Shown piece after piece: positions 54,042 through 62,960 of a stretch of 64,000 bases of DNA. Every line of letters starts with the position of its first letter. Positions within the stretch are counted from its first letter, which is position 1. Origin of the DNA: Streptomyces sp. APSN-46.1 (GTDB taxonomy: Bacteria; Actinomycetota; Actinomycetes; Streptomycetales; Streptomycetaceae); assembly GCF_022815725.1 (NCBI RefSeq), contig NZ_JALGRF010000012.1, forward strand, positions 1 to 64,000, written 5' to 3'. The translations under genes and the position numbers were made by a program. The notes beneath the pieces are model-generated. The model did not search any database and was not told the DNA's origin. It saw only the letters and a program-made list of their open reading frames with translations.

Positions 54042-54217
54042 GTCCGTCCTCTGTCCTTGTGCTCGTTGGGTCCGGTGCGCCGTTGGAACGGCTCCGGATA
54101 GCAGTACAGCGGGTCACCGACCCGCCACCTCCAGGCTAATGGTCCAGGGACGGGTGACAAAGACGTTCCCCGGTCCTTCACGGTCGACTGCTTCGGCCAG
54201 GGAACTACCCTGGTGAG

Positions 54218-54472
54218 GTGACTGTTACTCCTCATTCCGATGAAGCACGGCCCGGCGACGCACTGGTCAAGGCCGGTGGTGTCGTGTTCATCGTCGGCGC
54301 CGTGGCCACGCTGGTGACGATGGCTCCGCTGTTCCTCGACATCGACCCGTTCCCGTCGTACGCGTGGGCCGTGTGCATGCTCATGGGCGTCGGCTTCGCC
54401 GTCTCGGCGGCGGGCGTGCTGCGGTCGGCCGCGGCGCAGCGGCGGGCGGCGCGGGCGTCCCAGCCCGCCTAG
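54218..54472 (+). CDS. Small membrane protein with two helices
   Basis: An 84-residue protein with two transmembrane helices (VKAGGVVFIVGAVATLVTMA; WAVCMLMGVGFAVSAAGVL) and a basic tail. The start is GTG at 54218, seven bases after a TACCCT -10-like box, so it may be leaderless. No family is recognised. Confidence 0.75.
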   Translation: MTVTPHSDEARPGDALVKAGGVVFIVGAVATLVTMAPLFLDIDPFPSYAWAVCMLMGVGFAVSAAGVLRSAAAQRRAARASQPA

Positions 54473-54478
54473 CCAGAC

Positions 54479-55114
54479 CTACCGCCGCGTACGGGCGTAC
54501 TCCGCGAGCCACGCCGGCAGCGCCGTCAGGTCCGCCAGCACCACGTCCGCGCCGGCGGCGCGCAGCTCCGGCTCCGGGCACGGCCCCGTCGGCACCGTCA
54601 CCGACACCGCGCCGGCCGCGCGGGCGCCGCGTACGTCGCCCACGTGGTCGCCCACGTAGACCTGCGCCCCGTACTCGCGCAGCGCGCCCGCCTTGGCTTC
54701 GGCCCAGAGCCAGCCGACGACGGCGTCCGGCTCGATGCCGAGGTGCGCGAGGTGGAGGCGGGCGTTGGGCTCGTGCTTGGCCGTGACCACGATCGCCCGG
54801 CCGCCGAGCGCCTGGACGGCCTCGACGGCCTCGCGGGCGCCGGGCATCGCCGGGGTGGGCTCGATGGCGTACGCCGGGTACATCTCCCGGTAGCGGTCCG
54901 CCATCGCGGGGATCTCCGCCTCCGGGAACCAGTACGCGAGCTCCTCGTCCAGCGGCGGGCCGAGCCGCGTGATCGCCTGCTCGGCGTCGATGAACGTACC
55001 CGTCTCGGCCGACAGGGCCTCGTAGGCGGCCTTGATGCCCGGGCGCGAGTCGATGAGGGTCATGTCGAGGTCGAAGCCGACGGTCAGCGGGGCCATGGAG
55101 ATCTCGGAGCTCAT
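54479..55114 (-). CDS. HAD-family hydrolase (phosphoglycolate phosphatase-like)
   Basis: A 211-residue HAD phosphatase. Motif I is GFDLDMTLIDS with the nucleophile Asp, motif II is IVVTAKHEP (Thr), motif III is near EAKAGALREYG, and motif IV is YVGDHVGDVRGARAAGA. A C1-type cap lies between motifs I and II. The ATG at 55114 follows gggggc. It probably removes phosphate from a small phospho-sugar or phosphoglycolate. Confidence 0.9.
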   Translation of the reverse strand: MSSEISMAPLTVGFDLDMTLIDSRPGIKAAYEALSAETGTFIDAEQAITRLGPPLDEELAYWFPEAEIPAMADRYREMYPAYAIEPTPAMPGAREAVEAVQALGGRAIVVTAKHEPNARLHLAHLGIEPDAVVGWLWAEAKAGALREYGAQVYVGDHVGDVRGARAAGAVSVTVPTGPCPEPELRAAGADVVLADLTALPAWLAEYARTRR

Positions 55115-55181
55115 GCCCCCCATTCTGCCGACCCCCGCCAACGGCCAGGAAACCCCGGGGTGAAGTTCCGGGGCGACCCCT

Positions 55182-55370
55182 TCCAGCCCCGCCATTCCAG
55201 CCTCGCCGGCACCCTCCAGCCTCGCCGGCGTTTGAGGCGCGGGGGTCCGGGGGCTGGCCCCCGGCAACGGCTCCGCACGGACCAGACCCGGCCCCGCCAT
55301 TCCAGCGCCGCCATTCCAGCCCCGCCGGCGTTTGAGGCGCGGGGGTCCGGGGGCTGGCCCCCGGCAACGG
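55182..55370. repeat. GC-rich palindromic repeat, direct pair
   Basis: Two direct copies of cagcctcgccggcgtttgag (then gcgcgggggtccgggggctggcccc) and its variant are separated by about 105 bp, with extra ccattccagc half-units. They lie between the HAD gene start and the 55414 gene stop. No gene is present in 55115-55413. Confidence 0.85.
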
Positions 55371-55413
55371 CGCCGCACCCGGCCGTTTCAGCGGCGCCGG
55401 CACCCGCGCGGGG

Positions 55414-56343
55414 TCACGGTCGGCGACGGGAGCGCCAGGTCAAGTAGACCGCCGAGGCGACGCCCGCCCCGCGGACCAGCCACGGCCACATGCCGGGGAA
55501 GACGTCCGCCGGCCCCTGCTCCCCCAGCGGCTCCCCCCACCGCCCGTTCTGCCGGCCCCACAGCCACACCACCGCCCCCGCGAACACGGCCCCCGGCAAC
55601 CCGAACACGGCCACCTTGCGCTCGGTCGGCCCCAGCACCCGCGAGGCATACGCGAGCAGCCAGCCCACCACGAGCAGCAGCCAGTACCCGCTCACCGCGC
55701 CCGCCGCCAGAACCGCCGCGGCCAGCAACAGGAACGCGTGCGGCTTCGGACGCGCCGCAGGGGTGGTAGCAGGGGCGGGGGCGGCCGCCCGCTTGCCGCG
55801 CAGCCGCTGCCGCGCGAACCGGACGAGCGCCCGTCCCCGCGGCTCCGGCGCGCCCGGCGCGGGCTCCGGCGCATCCTCCGCCTCCGCCTCCGGCTCCGGC
55901 TCCGGAAACTCGATCCCCCCCGCGAACCCCTCGACCTGCGGACCGGCCCCGTACGGCCCCGGCGTGACGCGCCACCAGTCGGGCTCGCCCCCACCCGAGG
56001 GCCCGAGCTCGTCGAGCCCCGCCAGATGCGGCGGCACGTTCACCCTCTCCTGGGTGCCGGGCCCCCGCTGGGTCGGGACCGCCAGGCCCGGTCCCGGATC
56101 CCGCGCCGCCCCCGACGGCGCGCCCAGCGCCCCCAGCACTTCCTCCGGCGTGCCGATGCGCTCCAGGATCCGCCGTACCGCCGCCGGCGTCTCCGGTTCG
56201 TACTTGGCGCGCCGACGGTCGATCTCGTCCCGCAACCCCGCCACCAGCCGCATCCGGTCACCGGAAGGCAGCTGCCGCCGCTGCGCCAAGTCCCCGACGC
56301 GGCTCAGATATTCGTAGACCAGCTGGTCGCTCTCGATCCCCAT
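55414..56343 (-). CDS. Membrane protein with N-terminal HAAS-like domain
   Basis: A 309-residue protein. Residues 1-80 are a helical DUF1700/HAAS-like signalling domain (QLVYEYLSRVGDLAQRRQLP, IGTPEEVLGALGAP). A Pro/Glu-rich linker (FPEPEPEAEAEDAPEPAPGA) and four hydrophobic helices (HAFLLLAAAVLAAGAVSGYW and following) make up the rest. The HAAS domain in other bacteria interacts with PadR-like or sigma factors. The ATG at 56343 was used. Confidence 0.75.
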   Translation of the reverse strand: MGIESDQLVYEYLSRVGDLAQRRQLPSGDRMRLVAGLRDEIDRRRAKYEPETPAAVRRILERIGTPEEVLGALGAPSGAARDPGPGLAVPTQRGPGTQERVNVPPHLAGLDELGPSGGGEPDWWRVTPGPYGAGPQVEGFAGGIEFPEPEPEAEAEDAPEPAPGAPEPRGRALVRFARQRLRGKRAAAPAPATTPAARPKPHAFLLLAAAVLAAGAVSGYWLLLVVGWLLAYASRVLGPTERKVAVFGLPGAVFAGAVVWLWGRQNGRWGEPLGEQGPADVFPGMWPWLVRGAGVASAVYLTWRSRRRP

Positions 56344-56477
56344 GCCCCGGCTCCTCCCGTGCCCCCTGCCGGAAAGGTAGCGCGTGCGGACGTGGAGCCG
56401 CCCCGGGCACAGCGGATACCGTTGGTCGGATGGGGACCGGCCGACTGACCGGCCGACGCGACCAGGAGGCGACGACC

Positions 56478-58946
56478 GTGCCCGAGCCCAGCACCGCCGG
56501 GAGTGCCCCGCGCTCCCTCGCCGAGGCCCTGCGCGCCCGTGACGACGATGCGCTCGCCGCGCTGCTGCACGCGCGCCCGGATCTGCTGAACCCGGTGCCC
56601 GGTGATGTCACCCAGCTGGCCACCCGCGCCGGGACCCGGGCGTCGGTGGTGCGGGCCCTGGACCGGCTCGACCGGTTCGCCCTGCAGACCGCCGAGGCCC
56701 TCGCGGTGGCCCCGGACCCCTGCCCGTACCCGGTGCTGGAGTCCCTGCTGACCGGCGAGCACGGCACCACCGGCGGCGCGGACAACGGGGCCAAGGCCGC
56801 CCTCCCCGCCGCCCTCGGCACGCTGCGCGACCAGGCCCTCGCATGGGGCGACGAGGACCGGCTGCGGCTGGTCCGCACCGCCCGCGAACTCCTCGCGCCG
56901 TCCCCCACGCGGCCCTCCCCCACCGGTCTCGGGCCGACCGTCGCCGAGGCCACCGCCGGGATGTCGCCGACCCGGATCCAGGAGATCGTGGCGGCCAACG
57001 GGCTGCCCGCCACCCATGACCCGGTGTCCGCCGTGACCGCGTTGACCGGCCTGTTCACCGACCCGGAGCGGATGGCGGCGCTGCTGGACGAGGCCCCGGC
57101 GGAGGCGCACCAGGTGCTGGGGCGGCTCGTGTGGGGCCCGCCGTACGGGGAGGTGACCCCCCAGCCGACCCCGCCGGTGCGCTGGCTGCGCGACCGGGGG
57201 CTGCTGCTGCCCGCGACGGCGCGGACCGTCGTACTGCCGCGCGAGGTGGCCCTGTACCTGCGCGGCGGTCTCGCGCACCGCGTCACGGAGCCGGTGGCTC
57301 CGGCCGTACCGGCGCACCGCGTGCACCGTCCACAGCTTGTGGACGCGAACGCGGCCGGGCAGGCGTTGGCCGCGCTGGCCACCGTCGAGGAGCTGGTGAA
57401 GTCCTGGGAGCACGCGGGACCGGCGGTGCTGCGGGCGGGCGGGCTCTCCGTACGGGACCTCAAGCGGGCCGCGGCCGCCCTGGACACCAGCGAGAGCATG
57501 GCGGCGTTCTGGATCGAACTCGCCTACGCGGCGGGCCTGTTGGCCAGCGACGGGGAGGCGGACGAGCGCTACGCCCCCACCCCCGCCTTCGACGACTGGT
57601 GCGAACTCCCGCCCGCCGAGCGGTGGTCGGCGCTCGCCGCGGCCTGGCTGCCGGCCACCCGCACGGCGGGCCTGGTCGGCGAACAGGACGCGAAGGGCCG
57701 GACGTTGTCGGCGCTGGGCCCGGAGCTGGACCGCTCCGCCGCGCCCGAGGTGCGCCGCCGCGTCCTCGACCTGCTCGCCGAGCTCCCCGAAGGCGGCTCC
57801 CCCGACCCGGACGCCCTCTTCCAACGGCTCGCCTGGGAGCGCCCGGTGCGCGGTACGAGCGACCTGCGCGCCCGCCTCGCGCACTGGACGCTGACCGAGG
57901 CCGAGGTCCTCGGCGTCACCGGCCGGGGCGCGCTCGCCGCGCCCGGCCGGGCCCTGCTGGAAGGCCGCGACCCGGCGCCGCTGCTGGCGCCGCTGCTCCC
58001 CGAACCGGTGGACCACATACTGCTGCAGGCCGACCTGACGGCGGTGGCCCCGGGGCCGCTGCGCCGGCCGCTCGCCGAGGTGCTGGCCACGCTGGCCGAC
58101 GTCGAGTCCAAGGGCGGGGCGACGGTGTACCGGTTCACGCCGGGGTCGGTACGCCGGGCCCTGGACGCCGGGCACACCGCCTCCGACCTGCACGCCTTCC
58201 TCGCCGAGCACAGTCGCACCCCGGTGCCGCAGCCGCTGGCGTACCTGATCGACGACGTGGCCCGGCGGCACGGCCACCTGCGGGTCGGGGCGGCCTCCTC
58301 GTACGTGCGCTGCGACGACGACGGCATGCTGAACGAGATCATGGCCGACAAGCGGTCCGCGGGGCTGGGGCTGCGCCGCCTCGCCCCGACGGTGCTGGCC
58401 GCGCAGGCCGAACCCACCTCGCTGCTCGACGGGTTGCGGGCGATGGGGTACGCGCCGGCCGCCGAGTCGCTCACCGGCGATGTCGTGGTGGCCCGGGCGG
58501 ACGGCCGCCGCACTCCCAGGCGCTCGGCGCCCGAGCCGGTGCCGGAGGGGCCGCCGGTACCGGACGCGACCTTGCTGGGCGCGGCCGTACGGGCGATCCG
58601 CGCGGGCGACCGGGCGGCGACGGCGGTACGCAAAGTGCCCGCCTCGGCCGAGGCCGGGAGCGGCTCGGCCCCGGCCGAGGCTCCGGCCGCGGCCGCGGCT
58701 CCCGGCGAACTCCCGCGCACGAGCTCGGCGGAGACCCTCGCGACGGTGCAGGCGGCCGCGCTGACCGGGTCGGCGGTGTGGATCGGGTACGTCAACGCGG
58801 ACGGCGCGGCGAGCCAGCGGGTCATCGCCCCGGTACGCGTGGAGGGCGGCTTCGTCACCGGGTACGACCACACGGCGGACGAGGTCCGCACGTACGCCCT
58901 GCACCGCATCACGGGCGTCGCCGAGCTGGCGGACGACCAGGTGTAG
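56478..58946 (+). CDS. Helicase-associated (Helicase_C_3) and WYL-domain protein
   Basis: An 822-residue protein. It lacks Walker motifs. The central part resembles the XPB-associated Helicase_C_3 domain (HILLQADLTAVAPGPLRRPL, then VYRFTPGSVRRALDAGHTAS and YLIDDVARRHGHLRVG), and the last 75 residues form a WYL-like fold (VWIGYVNADGAASQRVIAPV, then RVEGGFVTGYDHTADEVRTY). It probably works in DNA repair with the XPB helicase encoded 1.5 kb downstream. The GTG at 56478 follows aggagg. Confidence 0.82.
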   Translation: MPEPSTAGSAPRSLAEALRARDDDALAALLHARPDLLNPVPGDVTQLATRAGTRASVVRALDRLDRFALQTAEALAVAPDPCPYPVLESLLTGEHGTTGGADNGAKAALPAALGTLRDQALAWGDEDRLRLVRTARELLAPSPTRPSPTGLGPTVAEATAGMSPTRIQEIVAANGLPATHDPVSAVTALTGLFTDPERMAALLDEAPAEAHQVLGRLVWGPPYGEVTPQPTPPVRWLRDRGLLLPATARTVVLPREVALYLRGGLAHRVTEPVAPAVPAHRVHRPQLVDANAAGQALAALATVEELVKSWEHAGPAVLRAGGLSVRDLKRAAAALDTSESMAAFWIELAYAAGLLASDGEADERYAPTPAFDDWCELPPAERWSALAAAWLPATRTAGLVGEQDAKGRTLSALGPELDRSAAPEVRRRVLDLLAELPEGGSPDPDALFQRLAWERPVRGTSDLRARLAHWTLTEAEVLGVTGRGALAAPGRALLEGRDPAPLLAPLLPEPVDHILLQADLTAVAPGPLRRPLAEVLATLADVESKGGATVYRFTPGSVRRALDAGHTASDLHAFLAEHSRTPVPQPLAYLIDDVARRHGHLRVGAASSYVRCDDDGMLNEIMADKRSAGLGLRRLAPTVLAAQAEPTSLLDGLRAMGYAPAAESLTGDVVVARADGRRTPRRSAPEPVPEGPPVPDATLLGAAVRAIRAGDRAATAVRKVPASAEAGSGSAPAEAPAAAAAPGELPRTSSAETLATVQAAALTGSAVWIGYVNADGAASQRVIAPVRVEGGFVTGYDHTADEVRTYALHRITGVAELADDQV

Positions 58947-59015
58947 GCGCCCGGGGCGCGACCGACCCAGAAAAAGCGCTGGCCGTCGGGGGTGCCGGGG
59001 CCGCACGCTGGGCCC

Positions 59016-59654
59016 ATGTCATCCGACCCGACAACCGACCCGGCAAGCGAGCCGGCAACCGACTCGGCAACCGAGCCGAACCGCCGTGTCCGCGCGGCCC
59101 ACACCGACACCACCGTCACGGTGTACCAGGCCTACTCCCCCCGGCTGGGAGTGCCGGCGGCGCGCGACGGCCGCTTTCCGCCCGCCTGGAAGCGGGAGCG
59201 GATGACGTGGATCAAGCCGTCGTTCCTGTGGATGATGTACCGCAGCGGCTGGGCGACCAAGGACGGCCAGGAGACGGTGCTGGCGATCGAGATCACCCGC
59301 GAGGGCTTCGACCACGCGCTGCGCCACGCCTGCCTGTCGCACTTCGAGCGCGGTACGCACGCCGACCGGGCCTCCTGGCAGCGGGCACTGCGCGAGGCGC
59401 CCGCCCGGGTGCAGTGGGACCCGGAGCGCGATCCGCACCTGAACCCGCTGCCGTACCGCTCGCTCCAGCTGGGCCTGTCGGGGCCGGCCTCGCGGGCCTA
59501 CGCGGACGAGTGGACGGTGTCCATCCGCGATGTCACCCCGCTGGCCCGGGAGATCCACGGCCTGCTCCGGGCCGGGGAGCAGGACGCGGCGCGCGCCCTG
59601 CTCCCGGTGGAGACCCCGTACCCCTCGGGCCCGCTGCCGCACCTGGGCGCGTAG
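59016..59654 (+). CDS. DUF4291 domain protein
   Basis: A 212-residue protein of the DUF4291 family (VYQAYSPRLGVPAARDGRF, then RMTWIKPSFLWMMYRSGWAT, NPLPYRSLQLGLSGPASRAY). The N-terminal 25 residues contain an Ala/Thr/Pro tandem repeat encoded by a degenerate 12-18 bp repeat. The ATG at 59016 was chosen. Function unknown. Confidence 0.85.
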   Translation: MSSDPTTDPASEPATDSATEPNRRVRAAHTDTTVTVYQAYSPRLGVPAARDGRFPPAWKRERMTWIKPSFLWMMYRSGWATKDGQETVLAIEITREGFDHALRHACLSHFERGTHADRASWQRALREAPARVQWDPERDPHLNPLPYRSLQLGLSGPASRAYADEWTVSIRDVTPLAREIHGLLRAGEQDAARALLPVETPYPSGPLPHLGA

Positions 59655-59690
59655 ACCCTCGGGCCGGGCCTACGGCCTCATGCCCACGAC

Positions 59691-60170
59691 CTACCTGGGC
59701 GCGTAGTCGATCCGCTCGCCCTCGAAGGGCCACGCCTCGCGCAGCCAGCCGCTGACCGCCTCGTACAGCGGCGCGTCCAGCGCGGCCCGGTCGGCCCGTA
59801 CCCACGACCTGACGCGGACCCGCCCCGGCTCTTCCTTGGCGGGGTAGATGTAGAGGCACCCGATGACCTCGTCGCTGCCCTCGCCGCCCTCGCCGCCCAG
59901 GACGGTGTAGGTGAACCCGCGCCGCGCGGCGAAGTCCGCCGCATGCCGGGCCAGATCGCGGAGGTTGTCCCGCGCCGACATCCCCTCGGCCGGCGGCCAG
60001 TCCCAGCCCTGGAACCCGGGCGTCGCCCGCACGTGCGCGATGCTCCCGCCCCAGGCGGCGAGATCCCGCGCGTTGTGCTCCTCTCCGAGCGGCTCCAGCC
60101 GGAACCCGTCCCCCTCCAGCCCGAGCGGAACGTCGAAATCGGCCGGTACGAAAGCGTGTTGATCACTCAT
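59691..60170 (-). CDS. GNAT-like N-acetyltransferase
   Basis: A 159-residue protein with a GNAT-like outline: an N-terminal RLEPLGEEHNARDLAAW, a central strand pair TYTVLGGEGGEGSDEVIGCL, then YIYPAKEEPGRVRVRSWVRA and a C-terminal helix. The acetyl-CoA loop is weak, so the assignment is moderate. The ATG at 60170 was used; the gap to the XPB gene (60171-60432) holds its promoter region. Confidence 0.75.
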   Translation of the reverse strand: MSDQHAFVPADFDVPLGLEGDGFRLEPLGEEHNARDLAAWGGSIAHVRATPGFQGWDWPPAEGMSARDNLRDLARHAADFAARRGFTYTVLGGEGGEGSDEVIGCLYIYPAKEEPGRVRVRSWVRADRAALDAPLYEAVSGWLREAWPFEGERIDYAPR

Positions 60171-60432
60171 GCCCCGACCCTACGGGCCACCCGGGGCCGG
60201 AGTCAGCCCATCAGCGCCGGGACGCCCGCCGTGCCCGCCGTGGGACGCCCGCCGGGCCCCTCGGGCCTGTCGGCCTCGCAGCCCGTCCGCCGAAGCCCGG
60301 GCGCGGTAGACTCTTCTGTTTCGCGTAAACGTCTGACGTGGTCGGCCGGGACGCCTTCGGGGCGTCGGGCACGGCCCGGGCCACGGCGGGTGCGCTGTCT
60401 GTCAAAGGACGATCCCAACCCCGGAGGTATGT

Positions 60433-62073
60433 GTGTCCTGCCTGATCGTCCAGAGCGACAAAACCCTCCTCCTGGAGGTCGATCACGAGCTCGCCGGAGC
60501 CGCGCGCCGGGCCATCGCGCCCTTCGCCGAGCTGGAGCGGGCGCCCGAGCACATCCACACCTACCGGATCACCCCGCTGGGCCTGTGGAACGCCCGGGCC
60601 GCCGGGCACGACGCCGAGCAGGTCGTGGACGCGCTCGTCGAGTACTCCCGTTATCCCGTCCCGCACGCGCTGCTCGTCGACGTCGCCGAGACCATGGCCC
60701 GCTACGGCCGCCTCACCCTCTCCAAGCACCCCGTCCACGGACTGGTCCTGACCAGCACCGACCGGCCGGTCCTGGAGGAGATCCTGCGGTCCAAGCGGAT
60801 CGCCCCGCTGGTCGGCGCCCGCCTCGACCCCGACACCGTCGCCGTGCACCCCTCCGAGCGCGGCCAGATCAAGCAGACCCTGCTGAAGCTGGGCTGGCCG
60901 GCCGAGGACCTCGCCGGGTACGTGGACGGCGAGGCGCACGCGATCGACCTCGTCGAGGACGGCTGGGCGCTGCGCCCGTACCAGCAGCAGGCCGTCGAGG
61001 GCTTCTGGCACGGCGGCTCCGGCGTGGTCGTGCTGCCCTGCGGCGCCGGAAAGACCCTGGTCGGCGCCGGGGCCATGGCGAAGGCCAAGGCGACGACGCT
61101 GATCCTGGTCACGAACACCGTCTCGGCCCGGCAGTGGAAGCACGAGCTGGTCAAGCGGACGTCGCTGACGGAGGAGGAGATCGGCGAGTACTCCGGCACG
61201 CGCAAGGAGATCCGGCCCGTCACGATCGCCACGTACCAGGTCCTGACGACGAAGCGGAAGGGTGTCTACCCGCACCTGGAGCTCTTCGACTCCCGCGACT
61301 GGGGCCTGATCCTCTACGACGAGGTGCACCTGCTGCCGGCGCCGGTCTTCAAGTTCACCGCCGACCTCCAGGCCCGCCGCCGGCTCGGACTGACCGCGAC
61401 CCTGGTCCGTGAGGACGGCCGCGAGTCCGACGTGTTCTCCCTCATCGGCCCGAAGCGGTTCGACGCGCCGTGGAAGGAGATCGAGGCGCAGGGCTACATC
61501 GCCCCCGCCGACTGTGTCGAGGTCCGCGTGAACCTCACCGAGAGCGAGCGGCTGGCGTACGCGACCGCCGAGACCGAGGAGAAGTACCGCTACTGCGCGA
61601 CCACCGCCACCAAGCGGAAGGTCACCGAGGCGCTCGTACGCAAGCACAAGGGCGAGCAGACCCTGGTCATCGGGCAGTACATCGATCAGCTCGACGAGCT
61701 CGGCGAGCACCTGAACGCGCCGGTCATCAAGGGCGAGACCTCCAACGCGCAGCGGGAGAAGCTCTTCGACGCCTTCCGCGAGGGCGAGATCAGCGTGCTG
61801 GTCGTGTCGAAGGTCGCGAACTTCTCGATCGACCTGCCGGAGGCCACCGTCGCCATCCAGGTGTCCGGCACCTTCGGCTCCCGCCAGGAGGAGGCCCAGC
61901 GCCTGGGCCGCGTTCTGCGCCCGAAGGCGGACGGCCACGAGGCCCGGTTCTACTCGGTCGTCGCGCGCGACACGATCGACCAGGACTTCGCCGCCCACCG
62001 CCAGCGCTTCCTGGCCGAACAGGGCTACGCCTACCGGATCATGGACGCCGACCAGCTGCTGACCGGCGAGTGA
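60433..62073 (+). CDS. XPB-family DNA repair helicase
   Basis: A 546-residue superfamily 2 helicase of the bacterial XPB type. The N-terminal 170 residues form a Helicase_C_3/damage-recognition region. The helicase core has Walker A GAGKT (204-208), the Walker B DEVH (296-299), motif III LTATLVRED and the C-terminal motif VI QRLGRVLRPKADG. It unwinds DNA in nucleotide excision repair. The GTG at 60433 has cggagg upstream. Confidence 0.94.
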   Translation: MSCLIVQSDKTLLLEVDHELAGAARRAIAPFAELERAPEHIHTYRITPLGLWNARAAGHDAEQVVDALVEYSRYPVPHALLVDVAETMARYGRLTLSKHPVHGLVLTSTDRPVLEEILRSKRIAPLVGARLDPDTVAVHPSERGQIKQTLLKLGWPAEDLAGYVDGEAHAIDLVEDGWALRPYQQQAVEGFWHGGSGVVVLPCGAGKTLVGAGAMAKAKATTLILVTNTVSARQWKHELVKRTSLTEEEIGEYSGTRKEIRPVTIATYQVLTTKRKGVYPHLELFDSRDWGLILYDEVHLLPAPVFKFTADLQARRRLGLTATLVREDGRESDVFSLIGPKRFDAPWKEIEAQGYIAPADCVEVRVNLTESERLAYATAETEEKYRYCATTATKRKVTEALVRKHKGEQTLVIGQYIDQLDELGEHLNAPVIKGETSNAQREKLFDAFREGEISVLVVSKVANFSIDLPEATVAIQVSGTFGSRQEEAQRLGRVLRPKADGHEARFYSVVARDTIDQDFAAHRQRFLAEQGYAYRIMDADQLLTGE

Positions 62074-62105
62074 CGGACCCCGCGCCCGAGCACTACGCTG
62101 GCCGC

Positions 62106-62387
62106 ATGCCGCACCAGGAGATCTACGAGGTCCTCTTCACGGAGTCGGCTGGATGCGAGCGTGACCGGCTGGAACCCGCGCGCCGCGCCTCCTTCGACAA
62201 GGCGCTCGACATCCTGGCCCGCGATCCGTACACCGAGCTGTCACGGCCGATAGGAGCCGGCGAGCAGGACCGTGAAATCCGGCTCACCTCACAGATCGTG
62301 GCCGAGTACATGGTGTCGCGCGGGCGTCTTCTGCTCGTGGTCCTGCGGGTCTTCGACGACGCGGACATCCTCCTCCCGGAGGGGTGA
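62106..62387 (+). CDS. RelE/ParE-like toxin-type protein
   Basis: A 93-residue protein with a RelE-like beta-alpha-alpha-beta pattern (HQEIYEVLFTESAGCERDRL, then YTELSRPIGAGEQDREIRLT and AEYMVSRGRLLLVVLRVF). It lies 32 bp after the XPB gene. A TACGCT -10-like box six bases before the ATG suggests its own leaderless promoter. No antitoxin gene is next to it. Confidence 0.7.
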   Translation: MPHQEIYEVLFTESAGCERDRLEPARRASFDKALDILARDPYTELSRPIGAGEQDREIRLTSQIVAEYMVSRGRLLLVVLRVFDDADILLPEG

Positions 62388-62425
62388 GTCGGCCGACGCC
62401 CGCGGGAGGACCCGGACGGGCCGGG

Positions 62426-62614
62426 TCAGCGGCGTATGACGCCCGCGTCCTCGGCGTATTCGCCCAGGACGACGACGCTCAGAGCGGCGCCCGCGAAGAC
62501 CTTCGCAGCGCGCAGCAGGTCACCCACACGGTGGCGGGGACGGTAGTCGGAGGAAGTGGCGGTGGCGCCAGCCGGGCGACCGCCTCGGATCGGGTTGAGG
62601 GTTGCGGTGCTCAT
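62426..62614 (-). CDS. Small protein of unknown function
   Basis: A 62-residue basic protein (MSTATLNPIRGGRPAG start) with a hydrophobic C-terminal patch (VFAGAALSVVVLGEYAE). No family is recognised. The ATG at 62614 was used. Its 5' region faces the HelD-type gene across about 346 bp. Confidence 0.6.
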   Translation of the reverse strand: MSTATLNPIRGGRPAGATATSSDYRPRHRVGDLLRAAKVFAGAALSVVVLGEYAEDAGVIRR

Positions 62615-62760
62615 GTACCCATGGTGCGTTTCCTCCCCGGATCTCACATCCCTCCCGGGGCTGAACTCCGGGGCCTCCCGTGTCCTCCTCCCGGCCCATG
62701 CCGCCCCCTAGGGCCCCTGCCCCAGGTTTGACACCCTCAGGTATGACAGCGCGCGCGTAA

Positions 62761-62925
62761 CCCGTACGGCGGTACCGAGACACCCGTACGGAGGTCCCGC
62801 CCCGCCCCGGTTCCCCGCAGGGAAATCCGCTCGCGCCGCCCCGCCCCGGTGACTAGAATCTCCGCTCTTGCCCGCCTCCCGTCGCTCCTCGGGGAGAGCC
62901 GCCCGCCGGACAGCAATCGGCGGGC
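62761..62925 (+). promoter_or_regulatory. Leader region of the HelD-type gene
   Basis: Two direct repeats of cccgtacgg (62761 and 62783, 22 bp apart) flank a cggtaccg dyad. A TAGAAT -10-like box lies at 62854-62859, and an 8-bp perfect hairpin (gcccgccg / cggcgggc, loop 62909-62917) lies in the leader. The wider gap 62615-62960 has no gene. Confidence 0.45.
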
Positions 62926-62960
62926 TTCCGCCACGCAGACCAGCAGCTGGAGGCCGTTCC

